64,000 bases of DNA, taken from assembly GCA_021018815.1 (NCBI GenBank), contig JAITYX010000084.1, forward strand, positions 992,001-1,056,000, written 5' to 3'. This DNA comes from Talinum fruticosum (taxonomy: Eukaryota > Streptophyta > Magnoliopsida > Caryophyllales > Talinaceae). A model generated the notes under the pieces. The model made no database searches and was not told where the DNA came from. It was given only the letters and a program-made list of their open reading frames with translations. The position numbers and the translations under genes are program-made. Below, piece by piece: positions 1-12,063 of this stretch (its first letter is position 1; each line of letters starts with the position of its first letter).

Positions 1-2
1 CC

Positions 3-1609
3 TTGGGAGAGTCATTTCTCAAATCCAAACAACATGAGTTTAGACCTATGCAAGAGCTAATTCTTCTAACTTCTAATGAGGCTGAAACTCATCCAAACCT
101 ACATCCTCTAGCCCAAGCCTTACAAGCCCATTTTGCTCATGTGTTTCCCGAAGAAATACCCCTCGGCCCACCCCCACAAAGAATCATCCAACACCACATT
201 GACCTAATCCCGGGGTCCATCCTCTCCAACAAGCCTGCATACCGAATGAACCCCAAGGATGCTATGGAGGTCCAAAGACAAGTGGATGAGTTAGTGGCTA
301 AAGGGCTTATGAGGGAAAGTAGAAGTCCATGTGCTATTCCAACCCTTTTAGTTCCAAAGAAGGATGGCACCATGAGGATGTGTGTGGACAGCCGAGCCAT
401 AAACAAAATAACCATCAAGTATAGGCACCCAATTCCTAGACTTGAAGATATGCTTGATGAGCTCCATGGGTCATAAGAGTTCTCGAAGGTGGACTTGAGG
501 AGTGGATATTATCAAATCCAAATCCGTGAAGGAAATTAGTGGAAAACGACATTTAACACCAAGGGAGGATTGTATGAGTGGCTTGTGATGCCATTTGGTT
601 TATCAAATGGCCCTAGCACTTTCATGAGGCTCATGAACCAAGTGTTTAGGCCTTTTCTTGGCAAGTTCGTGGTAGTGTACTTTGATGATATATTGGTGTA
701 TAACCAAAGTGAAGAGGAGCATCTCAAACACCTCAAACAAGTTCTTAAATTGTTGGAAGAAGAAAAGCTCTATGGCAATTTTCAAAAGTGTACCTTCTTT
801 GCTTTGGAAGTCACCTTTCTTGGCTATATAGCCACGGCTCATGGCGTAAAAGTGGATAAGAGTAAGGTGGAAACCATACAAACATGGCCTATTCCCACGA
901 GCATTCATGATGTTTGGAGTTTTCATGGTTTGGCCTCTTTCTATATAGGAGATTCATTAAGAATTTTAGCACCATCACGGCTCCCATGACCGAGGTGCTA
1001 AAAGGAAGTGTGTTCAAGTGGAATGCTAAGGCCCAAGAGGCTTTTGAAACCATCAAGCTTAAGCTTACTCAAGCACCGGTTGTAGCCTTGCCTAGCTTTG
1101 ATAAGATTTTCAAAGTTGAGTGTGATGCCTCGGGAGTAGGCATTGGAGGGGTTCTTTCTCAAGAAGGGTGGCCTATAGCCTTCTTTAGTGAGAAACTTTG
1201 TGACTTAAGAAGAAAGTACTCAACTTATGATAAAGAATTCTATGCTATTGTGAGATCTTTGGACCATTGGAGTCATTATCTTGTAGCGAACGAGTTCATT
1301 TTGCATTCGGATCACGAGGCTTTGAAGTACATCCAAGGGCAGCACAAACTCAATCCAAGGCATGGAAAGTGGGTGGAGTATTTGCAAACATTCCATTTTA
1401 CCATCAAGCATAAATCGGGCAAGTTGAACAAAGGGGCAGATGCACTATCAAGAAGGTACCTCTTGCTATTTCAATTACAAACCCAAGTTCTTGGTTTTGA
1501 GCATCTAAAGTCCTTGTATTCTGATGACCAATATTTTGGTGAGTTGTTTCGTAATTGTCAAAAGCACCCCAAGGGAGAGTTCCCAGTCCAAGATGGTTTT
1601 CTATTCTAA
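3..1609 (+). pseudogene. pol: Gypsy A reverse transcriptase-RNase H (broken)
   Basis: RT would copy element RNA to DNA and RNase H would remove the RNA strand, in the virus-like particle. RT N-terminus is at about 3-476 ([20 protein letters not shown]), the fingers/palm continue to about 940 with YLMPFG-type [10 protein letters not shown] and the catalytic YFDDILVY near 680-700. RNase H follows from about 945 (VECDASGVGIGGVLSQEG, STYDKEFYAIVR, LHSDHEALKYI, ADALSRR). In-frame stops at 474 and 537, a frameshift near 945 and a stop at 1607 break it. The catalytic motif survives but the protein cannot be made whole. The 5' end is cut by the window edge. Confidence 0.93.
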
Positions 1610-1615
1610 GGCACT

Positions 1616-2742
1616 CGACTATGCATACCACGTTGTGGCACGAGGGAGTTATTGATTCGAGAGGTGCACAATGGAGCTTTGGCTGGTCACTTTTGTATAA
1701 GCAAAACAATGGGTATGCTTAGGGAGCACTACTTCGGCCTAATATTGAAAGAGATGTACAAGACATCTTGAAGAGGTGTGCGGTGTGTCGAGAATAAAAA
1801 GCCATTCCCTCCCTCAAGGGCTCTACACGACTCTTCCAACACCCAACCAACCGTGGGAAGACGTGAGTTTGGACTTCGTTTTGGGGCTATCAAGGACATA
1901 AAGGAACAAAGACTCTATTCTAGTAGTAGTGGACCGTTTCTCTAAAATGGCTCACTTTGTTCCATGTAATAAAACCAATGATGCAACTCATGTGGCTGAT
2001 TTATAATTTAAGGAGATTGTGAGGCTCCATGGTATTCTAAAATCCATAGTTTGTGATCGGGACAGTAAGTTTCTAAGCCACTTCGGATTACTATTTGGAA
2101 GAAATTGGGGACTAAGCTGAAGTTTAGCACCACTTGTCATCCTCAAACGGATGGGCAAACGGAAGTTACAAATCGGACATTGGGTGTGCTACTAAGGGCC
2201 TTGATTAGAACCAACGTCAAAGCTTGGGACCAACTCCTATCTCATGCTGAGTTCGCCTACAATGGCGCCCCAAGCAAAGCCACGGGAATGAGCCCTTTCA
2301 AAGTGGTCTATGGAGTTGAACCTTTGACTCCTCTCGACTTAGCACCAAGGGTATTGGATGAGAAACCCAGTGTGGAGGCTGCCAAAAGAGTCCATGAAAT
2401 CCAGAGAATTCATGAGAAAGTGAAGGCAAAGATTAATCAAACCGATGCCGCTTACAAACAAAGAGTTGACAAGGGAAAAAAGGAGGAAGGTTTTCTAGCC
2501 AGGAGATCATGTTTGGGTACACATAAGGAAGGAGCGTTTTCCTTTCAAAAGGAAAAGCAAACTAATGCCTAGGGCTGATGGACCATATGAAGTATTGGAG
2601 AGGATCAATGAAAACGCCTACAAGATTTATCTACTCGGTGAGTATGGAGTTTCCGCAAGCTTTAATGTTGTTGATTTATCTCCCTATTTTGAGGATGACA
2701 CGCTAGAGAATTTGAGGGCAAATTCTTGCTTATAAGGGAGAA
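1616..2742 (+). pseudogene. pol: Gypsy A integrase and C-terminal domain (broken)
   Basis: Integrase would insert element cDNA into the genome. A decayed HHCC zinc-binding region (TRELLIREVHNGALAGHF, CAVC) lies at about 1630-1800. The DDE core follows: LDF near 1872, CDRDSKF near 2055 and HPQTDGQTE near 2140, so the three acidic residues can be recognised. The longest open part, 2105-2572, covers the end of the core and the linker to [21 protein letters not shown]. The C-terminal domain ([26 protein letters not shown]) is in another frame at 2573-2740. Stops near 1793 and 2003 and more than one frameshift make it dead. Confidence 0.92.
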
Positions 2743-3504
2743 TGATGGAGATTCCCATGCGAACCAAACTACCAAGGGTCATGGGCTATTGGCAAAGTTA
2801 CAAGAGGAGATAACCTTGTTTGGAGATCAACTTTGGGCACCAAAAACTACTATTCTAGTCCAAGTAGTGCAAGCTGAACCAGGGCCTGGAGAGCCGTGAA
2901 AATTGTCCTTCCATGACAATTAGTACATAAATAATTGATGCTTAGGAGTGAAGTCAAAATAATCAGCAAAGGAGGTCCAAAGCACCTAAAAGCCTAAACT
3001 GGGCATTTTAGGTACAATCTATCCGTTTGACTTCAAAGACCAAAGGGTCCATGCTCGGATCATCAAAATGAGTCACTAAGGGGAGAAGTGCATTGCTAGC
3101 ATGAAGAAGGTTCTAGAGAAACTAAGGACACTAACTTTAGTGGGAAGAATCATGTGTTGGGCCAACTAGAATCAAGCTTGCACAGGGGAAAGCAAATACA
3201 TGGTCGGAAATCACTATTCATTTCAGGCCACATGTTCCTAAGCTAGCTTGGAGAAGGGGGTAGCTATAGTGTAATCTTGGCCTTTGATCTTGTACATACA
3301 CTCTTAGCCTTTAGATTATACTTAGCTTTAATCTTTGAGCATTATAAATACTCCATGTATTCGGTTGTGTAAAAGGCAGTTTTGATATTGAATGCAAACC
3401 GAGTAAAGCTTAATGCACTCATCCATCCACTCTTTTCCCTACATTCCGCTCAGAAAACTCCACTTCCCTAAAGCTTGTTTTTCTTCTTATATAGCTATAT
3501 ATCA
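2743..3504 (+). repeat. Element A 3' LTR, truncated
   Basis: It starts TGATGGAGAT right after the polypurine tract, as do the other gypsy LTRs here. The first 130 bp match the LTR starts of elements C and F. From about 2870 on it is closest to solo LTR L and fragment M (shared block around TACATAAATAATTG near 2930). TATAAATA near 3343 may be a core promoter. The R/U5 part with the hairpin cassette is absent because element B begins near 3505. Confidence 0.75.
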
Positions 3505-4011
3505 AAGAGTGAAAGCAAAGCATAATCTAATGGCCATTAGAGGCCTTATATGATCAAGGGATGGGATTACACTAAGCAAAGAGAATAATCCAAAAGATGC
3601 TTCCACCAAGAGGGAACATGTGGACACTATTCATGGTGCAATTCTGGCCAAGTATTAGATTTCCTCTCCTCGAAGCTTCACTTTGATTTTGGATTCTCTA
3701 GAAAGTTCCACAAGTTAGCTATGCACCCATGCAACTAGTCTCCTCAACTGTCCATTTTGCTTGTTTTGCCATTTCTAGCCTCTTCCATTGTTATTTCTAG
3801 TTCTACTCCTAGTGACCATTTATTGGTATCAACATGGTCTTGATATAGGGAGTTTTAGGGCTCTCCTAACCCACTTCCAACTTGCTCAACTCGAACCAGA
3901 ATGGGAGATTTAAAAACCCAAAGTTGATCCTTGCTTAAAGGTAGCTCCTCTTATACTTTAACTAGTAAGCCATGACCCTTAGTAGCTTGGTTAGTAGGAA
4001 GGTCTCCATCA
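3505..4011 (-). repeat. Element B 3' LTR, truncated and internally deleted
   Basis: The inner end (…TCCATCA at 4011 on the + strand) abuts the purine tract. Compared with the 5' LTR it lacks about 430 bp of R/U5 and has two internal deletions: about 50 bp at 3690 and about 60 bp near 3750. The first joins at a short direct repeat (TGATT), typical of replication slippage or illegitimate recombination. Confidence 0.85.
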
Positions 4012-5100
4012 TCCTTCCCTTGTAGAGAAGAATTTGCCCTCAAATTCTCTAAGGTGTCATCTTCAAAGTAAGGAGAGAGGTCCGCCACATTAAAGCTCGC
4101 CGAGATTCCATAATCTCCGGGAAGATCAATCTTGTAGGCATTGTCATTTATCCTCTCAAGCACCTCCAATGGACCTTCAACCCTTGGTAATAGCATGCTT
4201 TTTCTTTTGGAAGGAAAGCGCTCCTTCCTTAAGTGCACCCAAACTAGATCTCCGAGGTTGAAAAACCTTCTTCTTTCTTCCCTTATCAACTCTTTGTTTA
4301 TGTGCACGGTTGGTTTGCTCAATCTTGGTCCTTACCTTCTCATGCATATTTTGGATTTCTTGCACCCTTTTGGCAGTCTCCACACTAGGCTTTCTATCTA
4401 CTCCTCTCGGTGTTAAGTCCGGAGGGGTAAATGGCTCTACTCAATAGACTATCTTCAAGGGACTCATGCCTGTGGCCTTTCTTGGATCACCATTGTGTGC
4501 AAATTCAGCATGAGCAAGAAGTTGATCCCAAGCTTTCACGTTGGTCTTGATCAAGGCTCTCAAGAGCACTCCCAATGTTCGGTTTGTCGCTTCAGTTTGT
4601 CCATCCGTTTGAGCATGACAAGTAGTACTAAATTGTAGCTTCGTCCCCAATTTCTTCCAAAGTGTGATCCAAAAATGGCTCAATAATTTGCTATCTCTGC
4701 CCGAAACCATGGATTTTGGAATGCCATCGAGTCTAACAACCTTCTTGAAGTATGAGTCGCATCATTCGTTTTGTTGCATGTAATGAAATGAGCCATCCTG
4801 GAAAATCAATCCACTACCACCAGAATTGAATCCTTGTTCCTTTGAGTCCTTGGTAAGCCTAGTATGAAGTCTAGGCTCACATCTTCTCATGGTTGGCTAG
4901 GTGTAGGAAGAGGAGTGCAGAGCCCTTGAGGAAGGGAATGGCTCTTTGACATTTGACACACAGCACACCTCTTCAAGATATCTTGCACATCCTTCTCCAT
5001 GTTGGGCTAAAAATAATATTATCTAAGGATGCTTAATATTTTGTTAACTCTGAAATGGCTAGCCAATGCTCCACTATGCACCACTCAGATCAAGAGCTCT
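3951..5100 (-). pseudogene. pol: Gypsy B integrase and C-terminal domain (broken)
   Basis: The integrase core end is at 4710-4441 ([11 protein letters not shown], then [13 protein letters not shown] with the catalytic glutamate kept). The linker and C-terminal domain lie at 4383-3951 ([58 protein letters not shown]). The reading frame runs across the polypurine tract and about 60 bp into the 3' LTR, so the tract is itself coding. The HHCC region near 5100-4900 (CAVC at about 4960) and the first catalytic Asp region near 4860 are in other frames. Confidence 0.9.
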
Positions 5101-6650
5101 CTTGTACCACAATGGGGAATGCACAACGAGTGGCCTTGAAGAGAAAGCCATTTTGAACTAAAAACTCGCCCTTGGGATGTTTTTGGCAGTCTTGATATAG
5201 TTTTCCCAAATGCTCAAAACCAAGAATTTGAGTTTCCAATTGAAATAGCAGGAGACACCTTCTAGATAGAGCATCCGCCCCTTTGTTCATCTTGCCCGAT
5301 GGTGAAGTGGAACATTTGGAGGTACTCCACCCATTTGCTATGCCGAGGATTTAGCTTATGCTGCCCTTGTATTTACTTAAGTGCCTTGTGGTCAGAATGG
5401 AGAATGAACTCACTAGCCACTAAGTAATGGCTCCAATGCTCAAGCGACCGAATAAAGGCATAAAACTCCTTATCATAAGTTGAGTATTTTCTCCTTGAAT
5501 CACACAGGTTCTCGCTAAAGAAGGCTAGAGGTCGACCTTCTTGAGAGAGAACTCCACCAATGCCAACTCCGGAGGCATCACACTCAATCTTAAAGACCTT
5601 ATCAAAACTTGGTAAAGCTAGAACCAGGGCTTGAGTAAGCTTGAGCTTGATTGTCTCAAAGGCCTCTTGAGCCTTAGAATTCCACTTGAACGAGCTTCCT
5701 TTTAGCACTTCAGTCATGGGGGCTGTGATGGTGCTTAAATTCTTAATGAAACTTCTATAGAAAGACGCTAAACCATGGAAGCTTCGACCATCATGAATAC
5801 TCATTGGAATAGGCCAAGATCTTATGGCTTCCACCTTACTTTCATCCACCTTCATGCGTTGGGCCGAGACTATGTAGCCAAGAAAAGTTACCTCTGAAGT
5901 GAAGAAGGTACACTTTTGAAAGTTACCATATAACTTCTCTTTTTCCAACAACTCAAGAACTTGTGTGAGGTGCCTTAGATGCTCTTCTTCACTCCTACTA
6001 TACACCGAAATATCATCAAGTATACCACCACGAACTTGCTAAGAAAAGGCCTTAACACTTGGGTCAAGAGTCTCATAAAAGTGCTAGGGGCATTTGACAA
6101 CCCAAATGGCATTACAAGCCACTCATACAAGCCTCCTTTGGTGTTAAATGCAGTTTTCCACTCATCTCCCTCACGGATTTTGATTTGATAATACCCACTC
6201 CTCAAATCCACCTTTGAAAACACTTGTGACCCATGGAGCTCATCAAGCATATCCTCAAGTCTAAGGATTGGATGTCGATACTTGATGGTTATTTTGTTTA
6301 TAGCTCGTGCTGTCGACACACATTCTCATGGTGCTATCTTTCTTTGGGACTAAAAGGGTTAGGACCGCACATGGACTTCTACTTTCTCTCACAAGCCCTT
6401 TTGCTATTATTAGCTCATCAACTTGTCTTTGAATCTCCATTGCATCCTTGGGGTTCATTTGGTAGGCAGGTTTGTTGGGGAGGATGGACCCCGGGATTAG
6501 ATCAATGTGGTGTTGAATAGTTCTTTGTGGAGGTAGGCTGAGGGGTATTTCTTCGGGGAATACATGAGCAAAGCGGGACAACAAGGTTTGGGCTAGGGGG
6601 TGTAGGATTGGGGATGGAGTTTTAGCCTCATTCGGAGCTAGTAGAATCAA
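5101..6650 (-). pseudogene. pol: Gypsy B reverse transcriptase-RNase H (broken)
   Basis: RT begins near 6650 ([26 protein letters not shown]), breaks frame near 6320 and goes on at 6319-5975 ([43 protein letters not shown]). A one-base loss near 6020 destroys the catalytic YFDD motif: it reads VVYLM. RT thumb and RNase H continue at 6005-5373 ([49 protein letters not shown]). The RNase H tail (GADALSRR) is at about 5290-5260. The broken YFDD alone makes this RT inactive. Confidence 0.92.
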
Positions 6651-6779
6651 TTCTTGTATAGGCCTAAACTCATGTTGTTTTGATTTGAGAAATGACTCTC
6701 CTAAAGTGAGGAGAAGGTCGGTTTGGTTAGGGCTCTTTTGTGGCTTAGTCTTTGTGAGTTAGCTTGGGGTTAGGGGGCT

Positions 6780-7200
6780 AAGGTGATTTTCTTTCCATCC
6801 TTGGTAAAACTGTAAGTGTTTAAGAACCCATCATGCAACACTTTCCTATCAAACAACTAAGGTCTCCCAAGCAAAAAATGACAAGCATCCATTGGAATAA
6901 TATCACACCATAGCTCATCATGATAATTCTTGCCAATACTAGATGAAATAAGACATCTAAAATTGACTTGGAGGCCTTTACCTTGATTTAGCCATTGTAT
7001 GTTTTATGGATGAGGATGAACCGAAGCTATATGTCCAAGTTTTTCCACCATGCTTGAGCCGGCAACGTTGGTGCAACTTGCACTATCCACAATGATGGAA
7101 CGTACTTTGCCATGAACCGTGCCTCTAGTGTGGAAGATATTTTCTCTTTGCTCTTCTTTAGGGTCTTTGAAATAGCTCAAAGTCCTTCTCAAAACTGAAG
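6780..7200 (-). pseudogene. Gypsy B aspartic protease (broken)
   Basis: The retroviral-type protease cleaves the element polyprotein. The conserved stretch EEQRENIFHTRGTV leads to VDSASCTNVAGSSMVEKLG. The active-site triad, usually D-S/G-G here (compare element I, IDSGCSTNV), reads D-S-A. A stop follows HPHP near 7003; the rest (LWCDIIPMDACHFLLGRP, FTKDGKKITL) extends to about 6780 and has a further stop. The same domain is found in J and I. Confidence 0.85.
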
Positions 7201-8319
7201 CTCTCCTTCATCCGCCTCCTCTACAACTTCCTCCGTTTCCTCCATAAGATAAAGCTCTTTTTCAAGCTCTTCTTCCTCCATTGGAAACTCTTGGTACACG
7301 ACCAATGTGACCACTCTTGTATTTGGACATGCTGAAGCAATATGACCCAAACCTTTGCACTTGTAGCACCTTCTGGTGGAATTGGAATTAGAGGGGGTTT
7401 TAGGCACATTTGGGACAGAATGAGGACTAAGCTATTTTGTGGAGATTAGGTTCTTTTGTGGAGTTGGTTGGGGGCTCCCCTTGTAAAAGGGTGGGTTCTT
7501 TTGTGGGATGAATTTTGGTGGTTCTCTCTGGGCAAAGTGAACCTTCTTTTGTTGCTCAACCTTGTGAGCCAAATGACACACTTCATCAAAAGTAGAGTAT
7601 TGTTGTAACTCTATTACTTGAGCGCACTTTGGATCATGGCCACCAAGATAACGCACTATGATTTGATCCTCATTTTCTTGAATGTCACATTTGATCAAAA
7701 GCCTTTCAAATTCACGAGTATACTCTTCTACACTCATACTGCCTTGTCTGTAGGTTATAGAGTTGAGAGTAAGCTGTCTTGGATATAAGTTGGGGGTAAG
7801 AAACGAGCCTTAAGTTTTGACCTCATTTTCTCCTAACTTCTGATTTTAGACTTCCTCTTTCGTTTCCTATTATGCACAAGGTTCTCCCACCAAGTAGAAG
7901 CGAATCCCCTCAGCTTAAGAGCAACAAGCTTAACCTTCTTTTCTTCGGCCACATCTTTGTAATCTCGGATCCTCTCTACGATTTTTAGCCAATCCAAGAA
8001 TTCATCCGGACTTAAACGGCCATCAAATTCTGAAATTTCCACTTTGAAATCATGAGAACAAGTGTTTAGAGTGTCTAAAACCTGTCCTTGATCTCCTTTC
8101 ACTAGGATCATCCGAAGAAGCAAACGGATTATCCTTACCATCATCTTCGTTGGAGCTAGGAATACTCCGAGAGTGAGGAGATGTACTCCTTAGTCGATCA
8201 CGCCTATCTTTCATGGACTTTCCAATTTGTTTCTGTAGATACTCATTTTGAGCTCTCAGCTCACCGTTGTCCTTTATGTGCATCTCAAATCGCTCCTCCA
8301 AAGTCATGCTAGCACTCAT
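7189..8319 (-). pseudogene. gag: Gypsy B gag (broken into frames)
   Basis: Gag forms the particle and binds element RNA. The start MSASMTLEERFEM at 8319 is the same as in J and G. Order: a charged coiled-coil-like N-terminus with a Ser/Asp-rich stretch (8319-8100), the retrotransposon gag core (8050-7833; PDEFLDWLKIVERI, KLVALKLRGFASTWWENL), the second half of the core (7737-7432; MSVEEYTREFERLLIKCD, STFDEVCHLAHKVEQQKK), then a CCHC zinc knuckle C-X2-C-X4-H-X4-C (CYKCKGLGHIASAC, about 7360). At least three frameshifts or stops separate these parts. Confidence 0.92.
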
Positions 8320-8419
8320 TAGTAACCGGGTTTTCTTGTGGGTTTTTGGCTGTTTGTGTTTGTGGTTTAGAGGATGTGTTTTGGGAATGAAAATAGCTCG
8401 GTCAGGAGGGTAGCTAATA

Positions 8420-8431
8420 GCTCTGATACCA
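8420..8431 (-). promoter_or_regulatory. Element B primer-binding site (tRNA-iMet)
   Basis: On the minus strand it reads TGGTATCAGAGC, a 12-base match to the 3' end of plant initiator tRNA-Met, four bases inside the 5' LTR end. It primes minus-strand DNA synthesis and fixes the 5' LTR boundary at 8436. Confidence 0.95.
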
Positions 8432-9304
8432 AATATGATATATCTCTCTAGGTGGAGAGTAATCTGGCTAGAAACGAGCTATAAGAGTTGGTTTTGGAAA
8501 AAGGAAAAGAGGGGAAAAAGAGGGTTGTGAGTAGCTAGCAAACCAGCAAGTAAGACACGAGAACGGAAGTAGAAATGTCAAGGAAAACTAGCACCAAGAA
8601 CGAGCACCAAAATGAAGAACACAAAGGGATAGAAACCAAGTCTTCAATGGATAAGAAATCACCACCATTGACTACTTGGGGCACCAAGGTATGGGCTGGA
8701 TAAGAAACACCACCAGCTTGCTCCAAGGACTTGAAAGGTCACCACTTAGGTTGCCACAGTAAGATAAGCACTCAAGGATTTTGGGGGTGAAGAGCACTTA
8801 GCTCACTCGATTTTCTCCTTCAATCAATGTGTCGTACAAGCAGAGTATAAAGCACTATTAGTAGTGCTTACAAAGAGTGAAAGCAAAGCAAAATCTAATG
8901 GCCATTAGAGGCCTTACGTGATCAAGGGATGGGATTACACTAAGCAAAGAGAATAATCCAAAAGATGCTTCCACCAAGAGGGAACATGTGGACACTATTC
9001 ATGGTGCAATTCTGGCCAAGTATTAGATTTCCTCTCCTCTAAGCTTCACTTTGATTGGCTCTAGAATTTGATTCCCTCCACCAAAACAAGTGATTTTGGA
9101 TTCTCTAGAAAGTTCCACAAGTCAGCTATGCACCCATGTAGCTAGTCTCCTCAATTTACCCTTCGAGCATAGACTTTTTGACCCTCAAAGTCAGACTCGC
9201 ATAAACGCTCCAAAACTAGCCATTTTGCTTGTTTTGCCATTTTTAACCTCTTTCATTGTTATTTCTGGTTCTACTCCTAGGGACCATTTATTGGTATCAA
9301 CATG

Positions 9305-11884
9305 TGATGTGTAGTGGGAGCAGAAGCAAAAGAAGAAGGAAAAACCCAAGAAAATGCAACCGGACAGAATAGGGTCTGCAGGTGCGGGTCTGGGGAAAAG
9401 GGTGAAAAGAGGGTCAAATGTTCTTGGTTTTGGCTAAAAATTGGAGGGAAGGTTATTTAGGATGTTAGGAAGGGCTGGTAAAAATATGGGAAGCATCCAA
9501 GGTCGGGATCACCTTGAACTAAAGCCAAACAGAAAGTCTCGCTGGGCGGCTGTCCAGGATGAGGTCCATTGTTTGCTTTTGGTGCCGTGGACGGGATACT
9601 TCTTGGATTGAGCTGAAATTTGGTGGAACTGGACTCCACCATGTAGGATGGTGTGGGTGAAATTTGGGGACGAAAGGATTTATGGATTGGGAGATATGGC
9701 TGATGGAATTCGCTGGATAAATCCCGGGTTCCGGCCTGGATACGTGAAACACCACCAAGCTGAACCAAGGGGCACCTTGCAATCTGGCCGGATACAGAAA
9801 CACCACCGGGGATTGTAAGGACTCAAAGGACACCAGCAAGCTTGCCAAGGCTCAGATACAGCAATGAGAATTCAAGGGGTTGAGAAATCCATCTCAAAAG
9901 AGCAAAGCTCAAAATTCATATATTCGTCAAGTCTTACTTTTACATGGCTGAATGCTAGGCTATTTATAAGGAATTAAAACATGCTGAAAATTAATTAAAA
10001 CTAAAACATAATCGAAGGCCTAAAAGAAAGATTACAAGATCAATGGCCTAAGATATGTTAGCCCCTTGTCCAAGCCAATTTGGGAACATGTGGCTAATAT
10101 GAAAGTTAATACTAGCCAAGTATTTCCTACCCCTTGTGCAAGAAAGCTTGTCATAGGTCCAACACATAGATTCTTCCACTAGGGATGATGTTTGGAAATG
10201 CTTCTAGAATCCTCCTTTGATGTGTAGTGGCGGAAGCAAAGAAAAAGTAGAGAAAACCGCAAGAAGCACAACCGGCCAGAATGCAGCCTGCGTGCGCAAT
10301 CTTGGCAGATTGGGTGAAAGGTGGGGCAAAAGTGCTTGGTCTTGGCTGAAATTTGGTGGGGAAGTAGGTAACTGGTAAATGAAGATCGTGACCAAGTTTC
10401 GTTGAATTTGGATAAGGGGAACTCCCTGAATAGATAGCCTGAAGTTGATGCAACCGGCTGGCTGTACAGACAGACACCCTTTGTTTGGTTTCGGTGTGGA
10501 GGATGGAGATGTTCTTGGATGGAGCTGAAAATTGGAGGAATGGTAGTAGATGGACTGGAAGGATTGTGGTTAAAATTTGGAGTGAAATGGCTGGGTAGAT
10601 TGTGAGATATGAGGTGGTAAAGTGAGGGGATAAAACCAAGGTCCTAGCTCGGATACGAAACACCACCGAGTAAGAACCGAGGGGCGCCTTCAATCTGTCC
10701 GGATACAGCAACACCACCGGGAGATTGGAAGGACTCACAGGACACCACCTAGCTGCCACACTAGGATACAGCAATGAGAATTTAGAAACGAGCAATCCAG
10801 CTCAAGAGTTAAACTCATATATTTCATCAAAGGTTGTTTACAAGGAAGCACAAGAGCTGAATTTATAATGCCTTACTATGGCATTTACATAACCGAATGC
10901 AAGCAGATTTCAAGCTGAAAATAATGCAAAAATAAAATGCTAACTAACAATATTCCTTTCCCTTTCTCCAAGCCAAGCTAGGGTGAATTCTAGCCAAGCA
11001 TTTGATGGTTAAGGAACATGTGGCCACGGTTGAATTTCCCCTTTGCCAAGCATCTAACAACCTCCTTCCATCCACTATGGTTAGTGATTCTAGAATGCTC
11101 TTTGCTTAGGCTTCTCTCTTTGAACGCATGGAGGTAAGTCTTGGGCCCTTGGACCGTCCCTTTGATTATTTATGTTCAAAAGACAAAAGATGGTAACATT
11201 TGTAGCATGCCGCGCCTGGACTTGACCGAACTCAACGTTGCTTGAGCATGGGAGAATTTAGGTGGCTATTCTCACTAGTCTTCTCAACTAAGTTGGTAAT
11301 CAATTATTTATAAACAAAATCATAAGAACTTAATGACTTTGAGACCCATCATCCCCGGAATCCACGAACATCAAGCGCTTGTACTTTGAGCCCTTCCCTT
11401 GATCATGGAGTAAGCAAACATTTCCAGCTGAACACTAAACATACAAAGCTTCTTAACATGAATGTCATATAGCTCAAAACAGAGGGCTGCCCACTCTCCA
11501 TCATTCTTGTTGCTGTCCATACATGACCCATTAGGCTAAGGCATAAGACATCCGCCTTTCGGTCCTTGGTGATAACCGGCCAGCTTGTGCGCTTAGTGCA
11601 CGGTTTGAGTTCCCTTGGCGCTTTGGACCTTCTCTTGTGGATTTATCTTGCTCCAACTCTTGAACAATAATTATTTATATAACAAAAGACATAAAAGATA
11701 ATTCTTCACCATAAACCAAGTTCTAGTTCATCAAGCAAAAGTTAAACCAGATTAGGTGCTAAAATATGATCTCCTTTCGGTTTGAGCTCCTTTTGTAGCT
11801 TTGACATGAACTCATGGCTCTTGGCTTAATGGCATGTAAGGAGATCATGGACAAGTATGTTGTAGCCTTTGGAAATGTCCATCA
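9305..11884 (-). mobile_element. Solo LTR x (itself split by solo LTR y)
   Basis: The ends are TGATGTGTAGTG (left) and …GTCCATCA (right), the reverse of a TGATGGACA…ACATCA LTR. The flanking 5-bp duplication ACATG is at 9300-9304 and 11885-11889. Without y it is about 1289 bp. No internal region is present, so it is a solo LTR left by LTR-LTR recombination. Sequence is closest to L and w. Confidence 0.92.
10218..11503 (-). mobile_element. Solo LTR y, nested in x
   Basis: It is a 1286-bp LTR with ends TGATGTGTAGTGGCGG and …CTCTCCATCA. The flanks TCCTT (10213-10217) and TTCTT (11504-11508) are a 5-bp duplication with one mismatch, which suggests some age. The LTR belongs to the J/I family. An uninterrupted 214-codon minus-strand frame (10795-10151) crosses it; see the LTR-ORF finding. 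Confidence 0.9.
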
Positions 11885-12063
11885 ACATGGTCTTGATATA
11901 GGGGTTTTAGGGCTCTCCTAAACCGTTGCCAACTTGTTCAACTTGAACCAAAATGGGCGATTTAGAAACCCAAAGTTGATCCTTGCTTAAAGGTAGCTCC
12001 TCTTGTACTTTATCTAGTAAGCCATGACCCTTAGTAGCTTGGTTAGTAGAAAGACCTCCATCA

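Larger units (their letters stand above)
1..3504 (+). mobile_element. Element A: Ty3/gypsy retrotransposon, 3' part
   Basis: The window opens inside this element, just before reverse transcriptase. Order seen: RT, RNase H, integrase, C-terminal domain, polypurine tract, 3' LTR, which is the Ty3/gypsy order. The LTR starts TGATGGAGAT at 2743 after the purine run AAGGGAGAA. It is cut off near 3504, where the 3' LTR of the opposite-strand element B starts without a recognisable target duplication. Several stops and frameshifts make it inactive. No chromodomain is apparent after the integrase. I do not assign a named gypsy lineage. Confidence 0.9.
3505..12063 (-). mobile_element. Element B: near full-length Ty3/gypsy element
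   Basis: Reading leftwards on the minus strand: 5' LTR (12063 to 8436, interrupted by solo LTR x), primer-binding site, gag, protease, RT, RNase H, integrase, polypurine tract and a truncated 3' LTR (4011 to 3505). The internal region is about 4.4 kb. All gypsy gag-pol domains are present, so this is the best model here of the autonomous partner of the non-autonomous elements. Every domain carries frameshifts or stops. The right flank CCATC has no clear partner on the left because the 3' LTR has lost its outer end. Confidence 0.9.
8436..12063 (-). repeat. Element B 5' LTR (split by solo LTR x)
   Basis: Segments 8436-9304 and 11890-12063 together give about 1044 bp, nearly equal to the LTRs of C and F/G. 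Ends on the minus strand are TGATGGAGG…ATATATCA. It holds the three-hairpin cassette of this LTR superfamily (about 8650-8755), with stems GCTGG/CCAGC and TCAATGG/CCATTGA. A small ORF at 8535-8726 recurs at the same place in C and F and is treated as LTR sequence, not a gene. Confidence 0.9.

Noticed and set aside
570..989. Active reverse transcriptase, because YFDDILVY is intact in A and F
   Set aside because: Stops and frameshifts on both sides prevent a full RT in either element.
3480..3510. Target-site duplication between A and B
   Set aside because: No 5-bp match to CCATC at 12064-12068 is present and the B 3' LTR has lost its outer end, so the join is a deletion or recombination point.
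8535..8726. Small conserved protein, also at 49304-49495 and 55993-56226
   Set aside because: All three are the same part of the same LTR; changes between copies look neutral and the frame overlaps the hairpin cassette.
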